Shown: in pieces, positions 1-7,934 of the stretch
How positions within the stretch are numbered: position 1 is the stretch's first letter
Layout: every line of letters starts with the position of its first letter
DNA from: a virus
IMG/VR virus record: IMGVR_UViG_3300045413_000312
Coordinates: 1 to 21,858 of that record
Length of the DNA: 21,858 nt
Strand: one strand, 5' to 3'
Made by a program: the position numbers and the translations under genes
Notes under the pieces: generated by a model
Told to the model about the DNA's origin: nothing
Database searches by the model: none
What the model saw: only the letters and a program-made list of their open reading frames with translations

Positions 1-606
1 TCATGGCCGATCCACCCATTCGCGGAAGGTCAGCACCAACTCGCTGTGGAAGAACCCGGTCGTGTCCATCAGGTAGCGGTGATACAGCGGGAACCACCGC
101 TTCTCGACCAAGACCATCTGGCCGACGCCGGCCAACTCCGCGCTCAATTGGCTCACGTCCGTGTCGAGCTTGTAGCGAACGGCAATGGCGTTCACGAGGG
201 CCAGGAGCCGATCGCATTCCTCGACGTTCTCCTGTTCCACCTTCTGCCTCACGACAACGTGAACCTGCATCTGCTGCGTGTCGGTTTCCTTGGCGTCGCT
301 GTGTTCTTCGGTCAGGTCAACGCCGAGCACGCATACCTTCAGTGCCTCCGAATCGACCACGCTGTAGGCCGGCTCGGCCACGAACGCCGTCGGCGAACTC
401 GGCTTGACCGTGGCGTTGATGTCGGCCACGAGCGCGTCTCGCAACATCACGATCTTGGGCGGTGGTGGAGGGGGCGGTGGAAGGCGGGAGCCAATTCCCG
501 CAACCTGCATCCTTCCGGCATTCCACGTCCCCCGGCCGACAACCCAGCGAATGCCGACGCCGCTGCCTTGTAATCGTTCGAGCGTCAACGAGCCGGTGCC
601 GATCAT
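1..606 (-). CDS. Putative neck / tail-joining phage protein with polyproline run
   Basis: This 201-aa protein is not matched to a named family. It is the last head-operon gene visible, after the decoration protein and a 151-aa protein, a position usually held by head-tail connector or tail terminator proteins, so the role is inferred from order only. The stop codon lies at the window's first three bases, so the gene is complete. The start at 606 shares ATGA with the stop of the upstream gene, which favours coupled translation. Residues 43-50 are eight consecutive prolines. The first 53 residues look low in conserved character, whereas Met54 (447) begins a more typical globular sequence (MLRDALVADINA); a 148-aa protein from 447 is a real alternative, although I see no good ribosome binding site there. 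Confidence 0.65.
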   Translation of the reverse strand: MIGTGSLTLERLQGSGVGIRWVVGRGTWNAGRMQVAGIGSRLPPPPPPPPKIVMLRDALVADINATVKPSSPTAFVAEPAYSVVDSEALKVCVLGVDLTEEHSDAKETDTQQMQVHVVVRQKVEQENVEECDRLLALVNAIAVRYKLDTDVSQLSAELAGVGQMVLVEKRWFPLYHRYLMDTTGFFHSELVLTFREWVDRP

Positions 607-1058
607 GACAACGCCCCATTACCCGCGACCGCTTGCTTGCCGAGCTTCAAGCCCCCTTCGCCGGTTGACACGCCGGTTTGCTTGGTGTGAATCAGAATCC
701 TCGCCTCCGGCCCACGATCCCCGTTGACCCAGTCGAAGCGAGGCCCGCCTCCGATGGGCTGCGTGATCTTGTAAACAACCGTCCGACCGCTGACGACTTC
801 GGTGAAGTAGTCGAATGAGGACGGCATGGTCGTTCCGAGCACGCTCGCCAGGTCGGCCAAGCGCACGTCCAGGTCGCGCTCGTAGATGCTCGGATTGATC
901 GGCGCGCCCCCCGGCGAGATTGGCGGCGTCACGGGCTTGCGAGGGATGACCCGGACCTCGCAGCTCTGGCCTTTGCGATGGAAGCGCATCGTCACCGCGA
1001 CATGCTCGGCAAGCTGATCGTTGAGCCAGGCCATGCCGTTCGCGAGCAAGTTCGCCAT
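603..1058 (-). CDS. Conserved phage head-region protein, unknown
   Basis: A 151-aa protein of unknown family, encoded between the decoration protein and the likely tail-joining protein. The start has a clear GGAGG ribosome binding site seven bases upstream, and the stop overlaps the next gene in an ATGA. The sequence is soluble, with no membrane segment or signal peptide, and includes a proline/glycine-rich patch around residues 40-55 (PVTPPISPGGAPINPS). The position suggests a head completion or neck protein, but no motif proves it. Confidence 0.7.
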   Translation of the reverse strand: MANLLANGMAWLNDQLAEHVAVTMRFHRKGQSCEVRVIPRKPVTPPISPGGAPINPSIYERDLDVRLADLASVLGTTMPSSFDYFTEVVSGRTVVYKITQPIGGGPRFDWVNGDRGPEARILIHTKQTGVSTGEGGLKLGKQAVAGNGALS

Positions 1059-1073
1059 GCGCGGCCTCCACGA

Positions 1074-1409
1074 TTACTGCATGAGCCGGACGCGCACCGT
1101 GGTGTCGGCGTCCGCAGCGGCTTTGACGACCTTGCCGAGCAGCTTGTTGCCGGTCGCCGTCGCCGTGGCGACATTGTTCGTGTCGTCCCAGTACACCGTG
1201 GTGCCGACCGCGATCCCCGAGCCGCCGCCTGTGGCCTTGGCGAAATCGAAGACGCCCTGGACGGCCAGCGCGCCGAGCTTGTTGGCCGTGATGTCGAGCT
1301 TGGCGATGCCCACCAGGTCCGCCTGGACGATCACGTCGCCGGCGGCAACGTTGGCCCCGGGCGTGTAGTCGATGGAGGCCCCTTCATGAACGAAAACGGC
1401 TTGTGCCAT
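1074..1409 (-). CDS. DUF2190-type capsid decoration protein
   Basis: This 111-aa protein resembles the DUF2190 family of small capsid decoration (cement) proteins that bind the outside of the expanded phage head. Supporting features are the short length, the glycine/alanine/valine-rich beta-type sequence, an early FVHEGASIDYTPGANVAAGDVI stretch split over residues 6-27 that is typical of the family, and the ending with VRVRL. It follows the major capsid gene directly, with a 17-base gap, as expected. The ribosome binding site GAGGAG precedes the ATG. Confidence 0.8.
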   Translation of the reverse strand: MAQAVFVHEGASIDYTPGANVAAGDVIVQADLVGIAKLDITANKLGALAVQGVFDFAKATGGGSGIAVGTTVYWDDTNNVATATATGNKLLGKVVKAAADADTTVRVRLMQ

Positions 1410-1426
1410 GATTAAGTCTCCTCGTG

Positions 1427-3409
1427 TTACGCTTCGCCTTTGGCCTTGATGCCCGCGAGTGGCTCGGCCTGGTCGACGCCGAAATCGAAGTAGCCGCGAA
1501 ACTGAATTCCCAGCTTGTTGAAGTCCGCGTCGGCCGCCTCCACGGTGGGCGTCTGCACACCGTCAAGGAAGCTCACCGCGATTGAGGCGAGAATGCCGGG
1601 ATTGCGGAACAAGTACCATGCTTTGGCCGAATTCCCCGCGAACTCGGCGTCGCTCAGCCAGTCGCATACAACCGGGCGGTACTTGCCGGCGTGAATGTTG
1701 TCGCTGGGCACGGTGTCCTTGGTCGACGCGCCGCCGGTGTTGACGGTCGTACTCTGGAAGAGTCGCTGCGCGATGAATTGAAGCTCCGGTGGAATGAGGA
1801 GGATGGTAGGGACGCCTCCAATCCGCTTCTTGTCGGGCGATTTCAACTTGCGAAAGGCCAGGATGCCTTGCTGTAGGCCGCCGCCGTCGAGGTCGAGCGC
1901 CGTGTTCGCTCCACTGATGTAATTGCCTCGGCCTCCCGTGAAGAACGAGGCGTTGTCGAGGAAGGTTTTCCAGAACACGGTGTTGAACCGGCGTGCCGCC
2001 CCCGCTCCAAGCTTGGAGCGGATGTCGTCGAACGCGCCCATGTCGTCGTCGATGATCTTGTCGCGCGTCAAGGAGAACATCTTGCCGTACGTCTTTGCCT
2101 GACGCGTGTAGGTTTCTTCCGACATCTTGCCGTGTTTCAGCTCACCGTCCGGCCCCACCTCGTCATACTCCATTTCGTCCAAGGGACGGTGACTTGTCAC
2201 GGTCTTGAAGTCGCTGACCGAACGGATGACGGCGATCTCGCGCCACGTTTGGTCTTCCTCCTGGTAGGCGCCGAGAAGTTCCTTGTTGGCGAGATTGGAG
2301 AGGATCGCGGGCAGAGAAAGCGTGCTCGCCCCTGACGCCCGCATGGACTGTGGAACGGTCCATGCGAAGTGCAAGGCTTCCCTCAGGTTGGACATGTCGA
2401 TATAGGGAGAACCGGTGTAGCCGTTGGCTTGAGCGACGAGGTAGACAACGTGGCGGAACTTCAAGTGCCGGCCAAAGCGATCTTCGGCCGCTTGAAGCAA
2501 TCCCGCGTCGTAGTGACGTTCCGGTTCCATCTGCGTCCGCGTGAGCGCGAGGGCGGCCTCAATCACGCACGCAACCGGATATCGATCACCCGTGCGTGGG
2601 CCGGCGATGACCGGCGCGAGCGGACGATCCAGGCGCAGCTTTGCCAGCTCGGCGCGGGCTTCGTCCCAGCCTTCTTGGATTGCCGTGGCCTCGACCTCGG
2701 TGTGTTGACCAGCAAAGATTCGCCGGATCGCCGCGATCCGTTTGATCTCGCCTGCCGCCGCGTTGCGCAGCGACTGCACGGTCTCCGACGCGTCCAGCGC
2801 TGGCGTATCCAGGTTGCAGGTCGTTGACGTTTCGGTGGTCATGGTTGAACTCTCCTGGGCCGTAGCGGCCACGCTTGCACTGGTGTTTCCGTCCGCGCCG
2901 AGGTCAACGAAGCTGATTTCACCCAAGGTAGACTTGCGGACGATGACGACCGGGCCGGCAAACTCCCGACCGTTGGCCGTGGCCACTTGGCCATCCTTCG
3001 CGAACTCGAATTGGTCGACCCGGGCGCCGATGCTCGCCTGCCAGGGAAATCCATTCCGCGAGCCGGCCACTACGCGGTCGGTGTCGGGGCCGGGAATGCT
3101 CAGAACACCCGAGGCAACCAGTCGGCCCGCGTCTTGTGCGATGGCGTGCGTATGGCCGACGAGGCGGTCAATGTTGTGGCCGACACGGATCGGGCGGTTC
3201 TGCGACGGAATCGCCATACCCGCCAGGTCGACGACGACCGGGTACTTCCATTCGGCCAGTCGCATCGACCCACCTGTGTAGGCGACCATGCTGAAGCGAG
3301 GCAATGAAGGCGAAGCCTCCCCTGCCTTCACCGCTTCGTCGGAGGCGATTTCCATCGTTGCCGTGAGCCACAACTTGTCAGGCATCGTTGCGAGCGGATT
3401 CTTCGGCAT
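1427..3409 (-). CDS. Fused prohead protease - Mu gpT-like major capsid protein
   Basis: This 660-aa protein seems to carry the capsid maturation protease, a scaffold-like segment and the major capsid subunit on one chain. Residues about 40-180 resemble HK97-type prohead proteases (U35/S78): His78 in VGHNIDRL, Ser126 in WQASIGAR and Glu164 in TLGEISFVDLGAD fit the expected His/Ser/acid pattern. Residues about 205-265 are charged and alpha-helical (scaffold or delta-domain like). Residues about 270-660 resemble the Mu gpT-type capsid family, with TYGKMFSLTRDKIIDDDMGAF as the clearest segment, around residues 440-460. The start has GGAGG a few bases upstream and lies 32 bases inside the portal gene's 3' end. 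The catalytic residues are assigned by pattern, not by alignment. Confidence 0.85.
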   Translation of the reverse strand: MPKNPLATMPDKLWLTATMEIASDEAVKAGEASPSLPRFSMVAYTGGSMRLAEWKYPVVVDLAGMAIPSQNRPIRVGHNIDRLVGHTHAIAQDAGRLVASGVLSIPGPDTDRVVAGSRNGFPWQASIGARVDQFEFAKDGQVATANGREFAGPVVIVRKSTLGEISFVDLGADGNTSASVAATAQESSTMTTETSTTCNLDTPALDASETVQSLRNAAAGEIKRIAAIRRIFAGQHTEVEATAIQEGWDEARAELAKLRLDRPLAPVIAGPRTGDRYPVACVIEAALALTRTQMEPERHYDAGLLQAAEDRFGRHLKFRHVVYLVAQANGYTGSPYIDMSNLREALHFAWTVPQSMRASGASTLSLPAILSNLANKELLGAYQEEDQTWREIAVIRSVSDFKTVTSHRPLDEMEYDEVGPDGELKHGKMSEETYTRQAKTYGKMFSLTRDKIIDDDMGAFDDIRSKLGAGAARRFNTVFWKTFLDNASFFTGGRGNYISGANTALDLDGGGLQQGILAFRKLKSPDKKRIGGVPTILLIPPELQFIAQRLFQSTTVNTGGASTKDTVPSDNIHAGKYRPVVCDWLSDAEFAGNSAKAWYLFRNPGILASIAVSFLDGVQTPTVEAADADFNKLGIQFRGYFDFGVDQAEPLAGIKAKGEA

Positions 3410-4829
3410 GCTGATCCTCCGAGTTCTGGTTGTCTGGATTAGCCATCGTCGCTTGGGCAGGGCTTAGTCCCAACTCGGCCATGAGGGCGATTTCTTTCGC
3501 TCGCTGACGCAGGGCGTCTTCCCAGTCTCGTCCCTGGCGAGCGTACTCGTGGGCAAGTGTGGTCGTGTGATTGGCGAGGCGCGTGGCCTGGGCCGTTGCT
3601 TCCTTCGCGGGATCGACATGTTCTTGACCGTCCCAAAACCAAGCATGGTCAAGGTCGATGAACGGATCGAGGCCCGCCGGTAGAAAACCGGGAATGAGGG
3701 CTGCTTCGTCGAACCAGGCGGCGAGGAGTCGGTCGAGGATCGTGTCTTCGATCTGGGCCTGCTCGACGCGAATCGCCTTGAAATACGTCTGATGGTCGAG
3801 GCGCCCGGATGCATAGTTGTAGGCGGACGAATTGCCTGCCGCGACGTTGAACGGCATGTTCAGGCAACGTGCGATCTCGTTAAGGATTTCCTTCTTGAAC
3901 TCGGCATAGGTCGTTGCCGGTTGTTCCGCTTGAAGCTGGCTCATCTTCCAGCCGCCGGGCATCGTCACGAGCGCCCGCTGTTCCAGTTCGATCGGCTCGA
4001 ACGGTTCTGCCGCCTCGGATTCGCCTCCCGCGGGTGCATCGGTGTAGAGGATGCCCGCGAAGTCGGCTGCGGTCTCGGCGGCGGCGATCACGGCGAGCGT
4101 GAACCGCCGAAGCTGCGCGAAGAGTGGCAACGCCGGCATGATATCGGGAATGCCGCGAGCCTGGCCTGGTCGGTCCACGCGGAACCAGTGCAATATGGCC
4201 GCCGCCGGAATACGGTCAAACGCGAGCGCCTGACGGAATGTCACGCCTCCTGGGTGCTCCCTGAGCACGTGGTATTCAACTGGGTTGCCGTATGCATCGA
4301 ACACAATCCCATCGACCGTTGCACCGAGACGCGGGTCCGGCGACATTACCTGGTCGGCCTCGACGAGCTTGAGATCGAGTTGTACGCGATGAGGCAGCCT
4401 CGCGTTGCTCGTAAGCAGGGCAAAAGATTCGCCATCCGTGGCGCGAGCACACCGCATCGTGCGGAGTTTTTCGGCAAGGCGGATCGCCGTTGCCCAACGT
4501 CCGAACTCCCTTTCAATTCGCCGATTGGCGTCAACATCTTCCGTGAGCAATTGCAAGCGCGGACCGGTGCCGATCACATCGTTGGCCAGGGTCAGGACGA
4601 TTCCACGAGCGTAGCTATTGTTTGCGACCTCGTAGCGAGCCCTATTTCGCAAGACACGCCGAACTTCGGCGCTATTGGCGGCGTTCGCCGAGAGCCCGTC
4701 CGCATTGGCCCAGTGCCGGCGATTGTCAGGATTGGTCACTGCCGCGTCATAGCGAGCGCGGACGACACGCGTGGCCCGACGTGCTGACGGCGCCTTGGAT
4801 GGAAACAGGTTGGAAAGCCAACGGAACAC
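3378..4829 (-). CDS. Phage portal protein, lambda gpB family
   Basis: A 483-aa portal protein of the lambda type. Portals form the dodecameric ring at one capsid vertex through which terminase packages DNA. The N-terminus carries a basic stretch followed by NADGLSANAANSAEVRRVLRNRARYEVANNSYARGIV (residues about 41-77), characteristic of this family. The VEADQV block and the WFRVDRPGQARGIP block, which includes the family's GQ.RG.P motif, follow in the expected order. The start is GTG, directly after the TGA of the preceding small gene and about nine bases after GGGAG. The C-terminus overlaps the capsid fusion gene by 32 bases. The position between terminase and protease/capsid is canonical. 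Confidence 0.93.
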   Translation of the reverse strand: MFRWLSNLFPSKAPSARRATRVVRARYDAAVTNPDNRRHWANADGLSANAANSAEVRRVLRNRARYEVANNSYARGIVLTLANDVIGTGPRLQLLTEDVDANRRIEREFGRWATAIRLAEKLRTMRCARATDGESFALLTSNARLPHRVQLDLKLVEADQVMSPDPRLGATVDGIVFDAYGNPVEYHVLREHPGGVTFRQALAFDRIPAAAILHWFRVDRPGQARGIPDIMPALPLFAQLRRFTLAVIAAAETAADFAGILYTDAPAGGESEAAEPFEPIELEQRALVTMPGGWKMSQLQAEQPATTYAEFKKEILNEIARCLNMPFNVAAGNSSAYNYASGRLDHQTYFKAIRVEQAQIEDTILDRLLAAWFDEAALIPGFLPAGLDPFIDLDHAWFWDGQEHVDPAKEATAQATRLANHTTTLAHEYARQGRDWEDALRQRAKEIALMAELGLSPAQATMANPDNQNSEDQHAEESARNDA

Positions 4830-5027
4830 TCAGTTGACTCCCGGCGGAACAAGTTTGTTGAGCTTCAAGCCCCGCTTCTTTTCCTGGGCAGCCTTCTTGG
4901 ACGCAAGGTAACGGTCGGCCTCGATCTGATCCGGCAGCGGATGCTGCTCAACGCTACCAGCATCGCTTGCGGCCTTCGCAGGCCCCTGGGCGTTCTGGCG
5001 GATCGTGTCATCGAGTTCATCGGCCAC
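4830..5027 (-). CDS. Small head-tail region protein, unknown
   Basis: A 65-aa, charged, soluble protein between terminase and portal. It starts with GTG, with GAGGTGA six bases upstream, and stops immediately before the portal GTG. The sequence NAQGPAKAASDAGSVEQHPL followed by DRYLASKKAAQEK looks conserved and helical, and it ends with KLVPPGVN. Small proteins at this place in phage maps are often connector or head-tail joining proteins, but this one does not look like lambda gpW, so no function is claimed. It is the first gene after the promoter-like repeat at 5065-5105. Confidence 0.75.
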   Translation of the reverse strand: MADELDDTIRQNAQGPAKAASDAGSVEQHPLPDQIEADRYLASKKAAQEKKRGLKLNKLVPPGVN

Positions 5028-5064
5028 AGTGCGTCACCTCTTCTTTTCCGGCCCAAATGTCCCC

Positions 5065-5105
5065 CTAATAGGGACCTACCTAGCGGAGGTCGCGACTGTA
5101 AAAGA
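5065..5105 (-). promoter_or_regulatory. Promoter-like bipartite element, copy 1 (head operon)
   Basis: On the minus strand TCTTTTACA (5105-5097) is followed by a 17-base spacer and GTAGGTCCCTATTAG (5079-5065). The same two blocks with the same spacer occur once more at 17026-17066. TTTACA resembles a -35 box; the 15-base block would cover the -10 region through the start site. The block ends 37 bases before the GTG of the first head gene. No standard TATAAT is present at the normal distance, which suggests a non-housekeeping sigma factor or an activator. In this copy the distal block also forms the 11-bp palindrome CCCTATTAGGG. Confidence 0.6.
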
Positions 5106-5130
5106 AAAATGCACAGAAATGAAAACCACA

Positions 5131-5331
5131 CTACATATGGCGAGTTGGATAGGATTCACCTGCTCGAACGCCCTCGAAGGTGATGACGCGGCGGCCGCAA
5201 TGGCGGCAGGTCTTCCGTCTGCGAATCCGGCCGTCGCGCAGGGGTTCGGTGTGCGTCGTCTTGAAATGGCGACAACCGCACGACGGACAGCAAATGCCAC
5301 GTTCGTCGCGCTTGACGCGAGCGGCATTCAT
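5131..5331 (-). CDS. Small NrdR-like zinc-ribbon protein
   Basis: A 66-aa protein consisting almost wholly of one zinc ribbon: CPSCGC at residues 15-20 and CRHCG at residues 42-46. The second pair sits within IRRRKTCRHCGRRVITFE, which closely resembles the N-terminal ribbon of the ribonucleotide-reductase repressor NrdR; the ATP-cone domain of NrdR is absent. The ATG overlaps the terminase stop as ATGA (5331-5328). A DNA- or RNA polymerase-binding role is plausible, for example a late activator such as the small zinc proteins Ogr/Delta of P2-like phages, but that is an analogy from size, zinc motif and position just upstream of the promoter-like element. Confidence 0.75.
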   Translation of the reverse strand: MNAARVKRDERGICCPSCGCRHFKTTHTEPLRDGRIRRRKTCRHCGRRVITFEGVRAGESYPTRHM

Positions 5332-7592
5332 CGTTTCTGCCTCCGTTGCATCTCGGCAAAGCTGACGCGGCCTCGACGAGACGCGGCTTTGCCATCCGTC
5401 CCAAACAGCACCGCGCCTTGGATGGACGCCCCGACGGCACAGCCGACCAGGCAGTCGAACCAGTGGTTGTCGCCTCGCTCCGGGCGTTGCTTCCATTCGT
5501 CCACGGTGCGGCCACGGCCTTCCGTTTTTACGCGGTACTCGGAGGCAAGGTGTTCCGCGAAGAGACGATGGTGTTCGGGTTTGTCCCCGAAGAGCGACAA
5601 GCAACCCCGGTCGCCCATGGGCACCGCGAGCCGAGCATGGACGAATGATTTCCAGTAGTTCGTGTCATAGACCACGTGGCGCACCGCCCGCTTGCCGCTG
5701 ACGTTAGGGATGCGCCAGTTGTGGCCAACGCGGTCGCCGGGCTTGCGTTTGTACTCGCTGAACGGCTGGCTGGACGCGCCGACAAACCGCCCGTGGCTTG
5801 GAAGAACAATTCCAGCGTGAGCTGATTGGCGGCAGAACTGGTACACGATGTCGGTGGATGAGCCCCAGTTGGCGTCGATCATACATCGCTCGATTCGCAG
5901 CATCGCGCCGTCGTCGCGTCGCCAATCGCGGCCGAGGAAAGATTTGGTCAACGAATCCAGGCCTGCGTAGATCGCCCCTTCGAGGCCGCTGGCCTTCGTC
6001 GCCGCCGAGAGCGTGAATCGTGCGTCGCGCAGCGTGAAGTAGACTCGCTTCTGGTCGGGGAAGGCGCCGTAGTCAACGGCGTATCCGGTGAAGTCGTCTT
6101 CCCACGCCGCCACGACGTAGAAGAGCAGACTGGCCTGCACGTCGATGAACATCGTCAGGTGGTTGCATCCGATCGGCACCGCGCCGCGGTTCATGCGGTT
6201 CAACTTGCTGGTGATCTGATCGACGGTCAGCTCATCCTCATCCGCTGTTTCCGCGGGCAACGGCTCGTTCTGGTACTCTGCGAAGAACGCGGCTTCGTCT
6301 TGGAGCTTGAGGTTGATCGCGTGCTGAATCGCCGACAGCTCATCATGGTTGAACCGCTCGGGCCAGGCGACGTGCGAGCCCGCATCCATCGCGTCTCGAT
6401 TCAAGCGATAGAACTCGGTCGCCTCATCGCCGGCGTTGCCTTGCCGCATGCTCTCTGCCCGAATCTCGGCATAGCGCTGCCAGAGCTTCTCGTCGGTCGG
6501 GAAGGCGTAGACCATCTTGGTCCGCTCGCCGTTCCATTCCGGGTGCTTGTCACGGTCGAGGATGCTGTCCGCCATGTCGCCTGGGCGGATCACCGTGCAG
6601 GGCATGATGCCGGAGATCTTGTTGCCGGGACCAGAGAGGCCCAGGACGGCGCCTGCCAGGATGCTCTCGCGGGTGGCGCATTGCGACAAGGACCGCGCCG
6701 ACTCATCCGTTTGCGGATCGTCAAGAACTACAAGCGTGGGACGGACGGTGCGACCATCCGCGCGCTTGTACTTCATGCCGCGAATACGTCCGGTGATGCC
6801 GGCGACCTTGATGATGGCGCCGGAGGCCGTGCTGCCGGCGATGGTCGGAAGGACGATTTCGCGGGCGGTCCAGCCGATATGCGTCCGCTCGCCTTTGTGA
6901 AGCTGTCCGTTGCAACGGTTCGCGATGCCGTCGAGGCATTGGATCGGGAAGACGACTTCGGGGAAATCCTCCAGCAAGAGATCGTTGCCGTCGAGTTCCA
7001 TCTTGATGGCGTCGAGCATGTCCATCGCGTGTCCCTCGTCCGAACCGATCAAGCAGACGAATTCGCGATGCCCGAATAGCACAGCCCAAATGCATGCACA
7101 CTCGCAGATCGTGCTCTTACCCGAACCGCGAGGCATTGCCATCGCGAACAGACCGCCGCGCAGCACGGCCTGCTCGATCTTGGCGATGACCTTCAGGTGG
7201 TCCGGCGACCACGGCAAGTGGAACGTCAACGGGAAATACTGCTCGCAGAAGTAACGAAAATCCGATGCGGCATTCTGCTTCCGGTCCGCGTTTCCAACCG
7301 CCGGCAAGTCGCCGATGTCTCGGCCCGCCAATGACAATGCGATGTTGCGAGCACGGGCGCGCTCCTTCGTCGTCCCGTAGGGATCGGGGTCGGCCTCGGG
7401 CTTTGGCGCATGGCGGACCTGAACCAGCCAGGCGACATAGCGCACCAGGTCGACGTGCCGGGCATCCCCGATCCGCAGCCCGGCGCGTGAGCGATGGCGG
7501 TGGAGTTGCCGCTCGCTGATCACCTCGCCCAATGGGGTCGAGTTGAGCAATCGGCACAGGTCACTCGGTCGTAGGCGTCGCGGGTCAATCAC
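5328..7592 (-). CDS. Terminase large subunit (DNA packaging ATPase/nuclease)
   Basis: The motor that cuts concatemeric phage DNA and pumps it into the prohead. Counting from the GTG at 7592 (754 aa), Walker A is MPRGSGKST at about 153-161 and Walker B is VVLDDPQ at about 288-294. The C-terminal RNase H-like nuclease has candidate acidic residues in FIDVQ, IDANWG and HWFD. Residues about 1-60 form an extra N-terminal domain that resembles the whole small protein encoded just upstream. The GTG overlaps that gene's stop (GTGATTGA), which supports this start; an ATG at 7670 would give 780 aa but needs an 86-base overlap with the upstream gene. Confidence 0.92.
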   Translation of the reverse strand: MIDPRRLRPSDLCRLLNSTPLGEVISERQLHRHRSRAGLRIGDARHVDLVRYVAWLVQVRHAPKPEADPDPYGTTKERARARNIALSLAGRDIGDLPAVGNADRKQNAASDFRYFCEQYFPLTFHLPWSPDHLKVIAKIEQAVLRGGLFAMAMPRGSGKSTICECACIWAVLFGHREFVCLIGSDEGHAMDMLDAIKMELDGNDLLLEDFPEVVFPIQCLDGIANRCNGQLHKGERTHIGWTAREIVLPTIAGSTASGAIIKVAGITGRIRGMKYKRADGRTVRPTLVVLDDPQTDESARSLSQCATRESILAGAVLGLSGPGNKISGIMPCTVIRPGDMADSILDRDKHPEWNGERTKMVYAFPTDEKLWQRYAEIRAESMRQGNAGDEATEFYRLNRDAMDAGSHVAWPERFNHDELSAIQHAINLKLQDEAAFFAEYQNEPLPAETADEDELTVDQITSKLNRMNRGAVPIGCNHLTMFIDVQASLLFYVVAAWEDDFTGYAVDYGAFPDQKRVYFTLRDARFTLSAATKASGLEGAIYAGLDSLTKSFLGRDWRRDDGAMLRIERCMIDANWGSSTDIVYQFCRQSAHAGIVLPSHGRFVGASSQPFSEYKRKPGDRVGHNWRIPNVSGKRAVRHVVYDTNYWKSFVHARLAVPMGDRGCLSLFGDKPEHHRLFAEHLASEYRVKTEGRGRTVDEWKQRPERGDNHWFDCLVGCAVGASIQGAVLFGTDGKAASRRGRVSFAEMQRRQKR

Positions 7593-7794
7593 GTCCCAGG
7601 TCCCGAACAAGCCAAGCAGCGTAATGAACCAGGTTGATCGTTCCGTCGGGGTTGGTTGGAGCGCCGGCAACGACGTCCGCCTCGAGCATCTCGACGGTGA
7701 TCGGGTGCCCGCCGGCGCGCGTCAGCATCCGCGCGGCGTTCGCAAGCGACAACGCGTTGGGATTCAGCCCCGCTGCTTCGTGGTTGTCGGCCAT
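7585..7794 (-). CDS. Small HTH-like protein, candidate terminase small subunit
   Basis: A 69-aa protein encoded directly upstream of and overlapping the terminase gene. GGAGG lies nine bases before its ATG. Its sequence aligns over most of its length with the N-terminus of the terminase large subunit: both have a leucine-rich helix (ARMLTRAGG against CRLLNSTPLG) and both end in a near-identical helix (INLVHYAAWLV against VDLVRYVAWLV). The position and a predicted helical DNA-binding-like fold make a terminase small subunit (pac/cos recognition) likely. No experimental or family assignment is available to me. Confidence 0.7.
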   Translation of the reverse strand: MADNHEAAGLNPNALSLANAARMLTRAGGHPITVEMLEADVVAGAPTNPDGTINLVHYAAWLVRDLGRD

Positions 7795-7934
7795 GACCAG
7801 GCCTCCGAAAAATCTTCAGAATTCTGGACAGCTTCGCTTGAACCCTTCCGCGACGCGAGGTAAGTCACTGACCCTGCGTTGCATCGCGATGTCCGCGACT
7901 CCGCATTCCGCAACACCGTAACGGGAGAAACATC

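Noticed and set aside
3792-4787. 331-aa open frame on the plus strand, opposite the portal
   Set aside because: It mirrors the portal gene, with no ribosome binding site and no domain.
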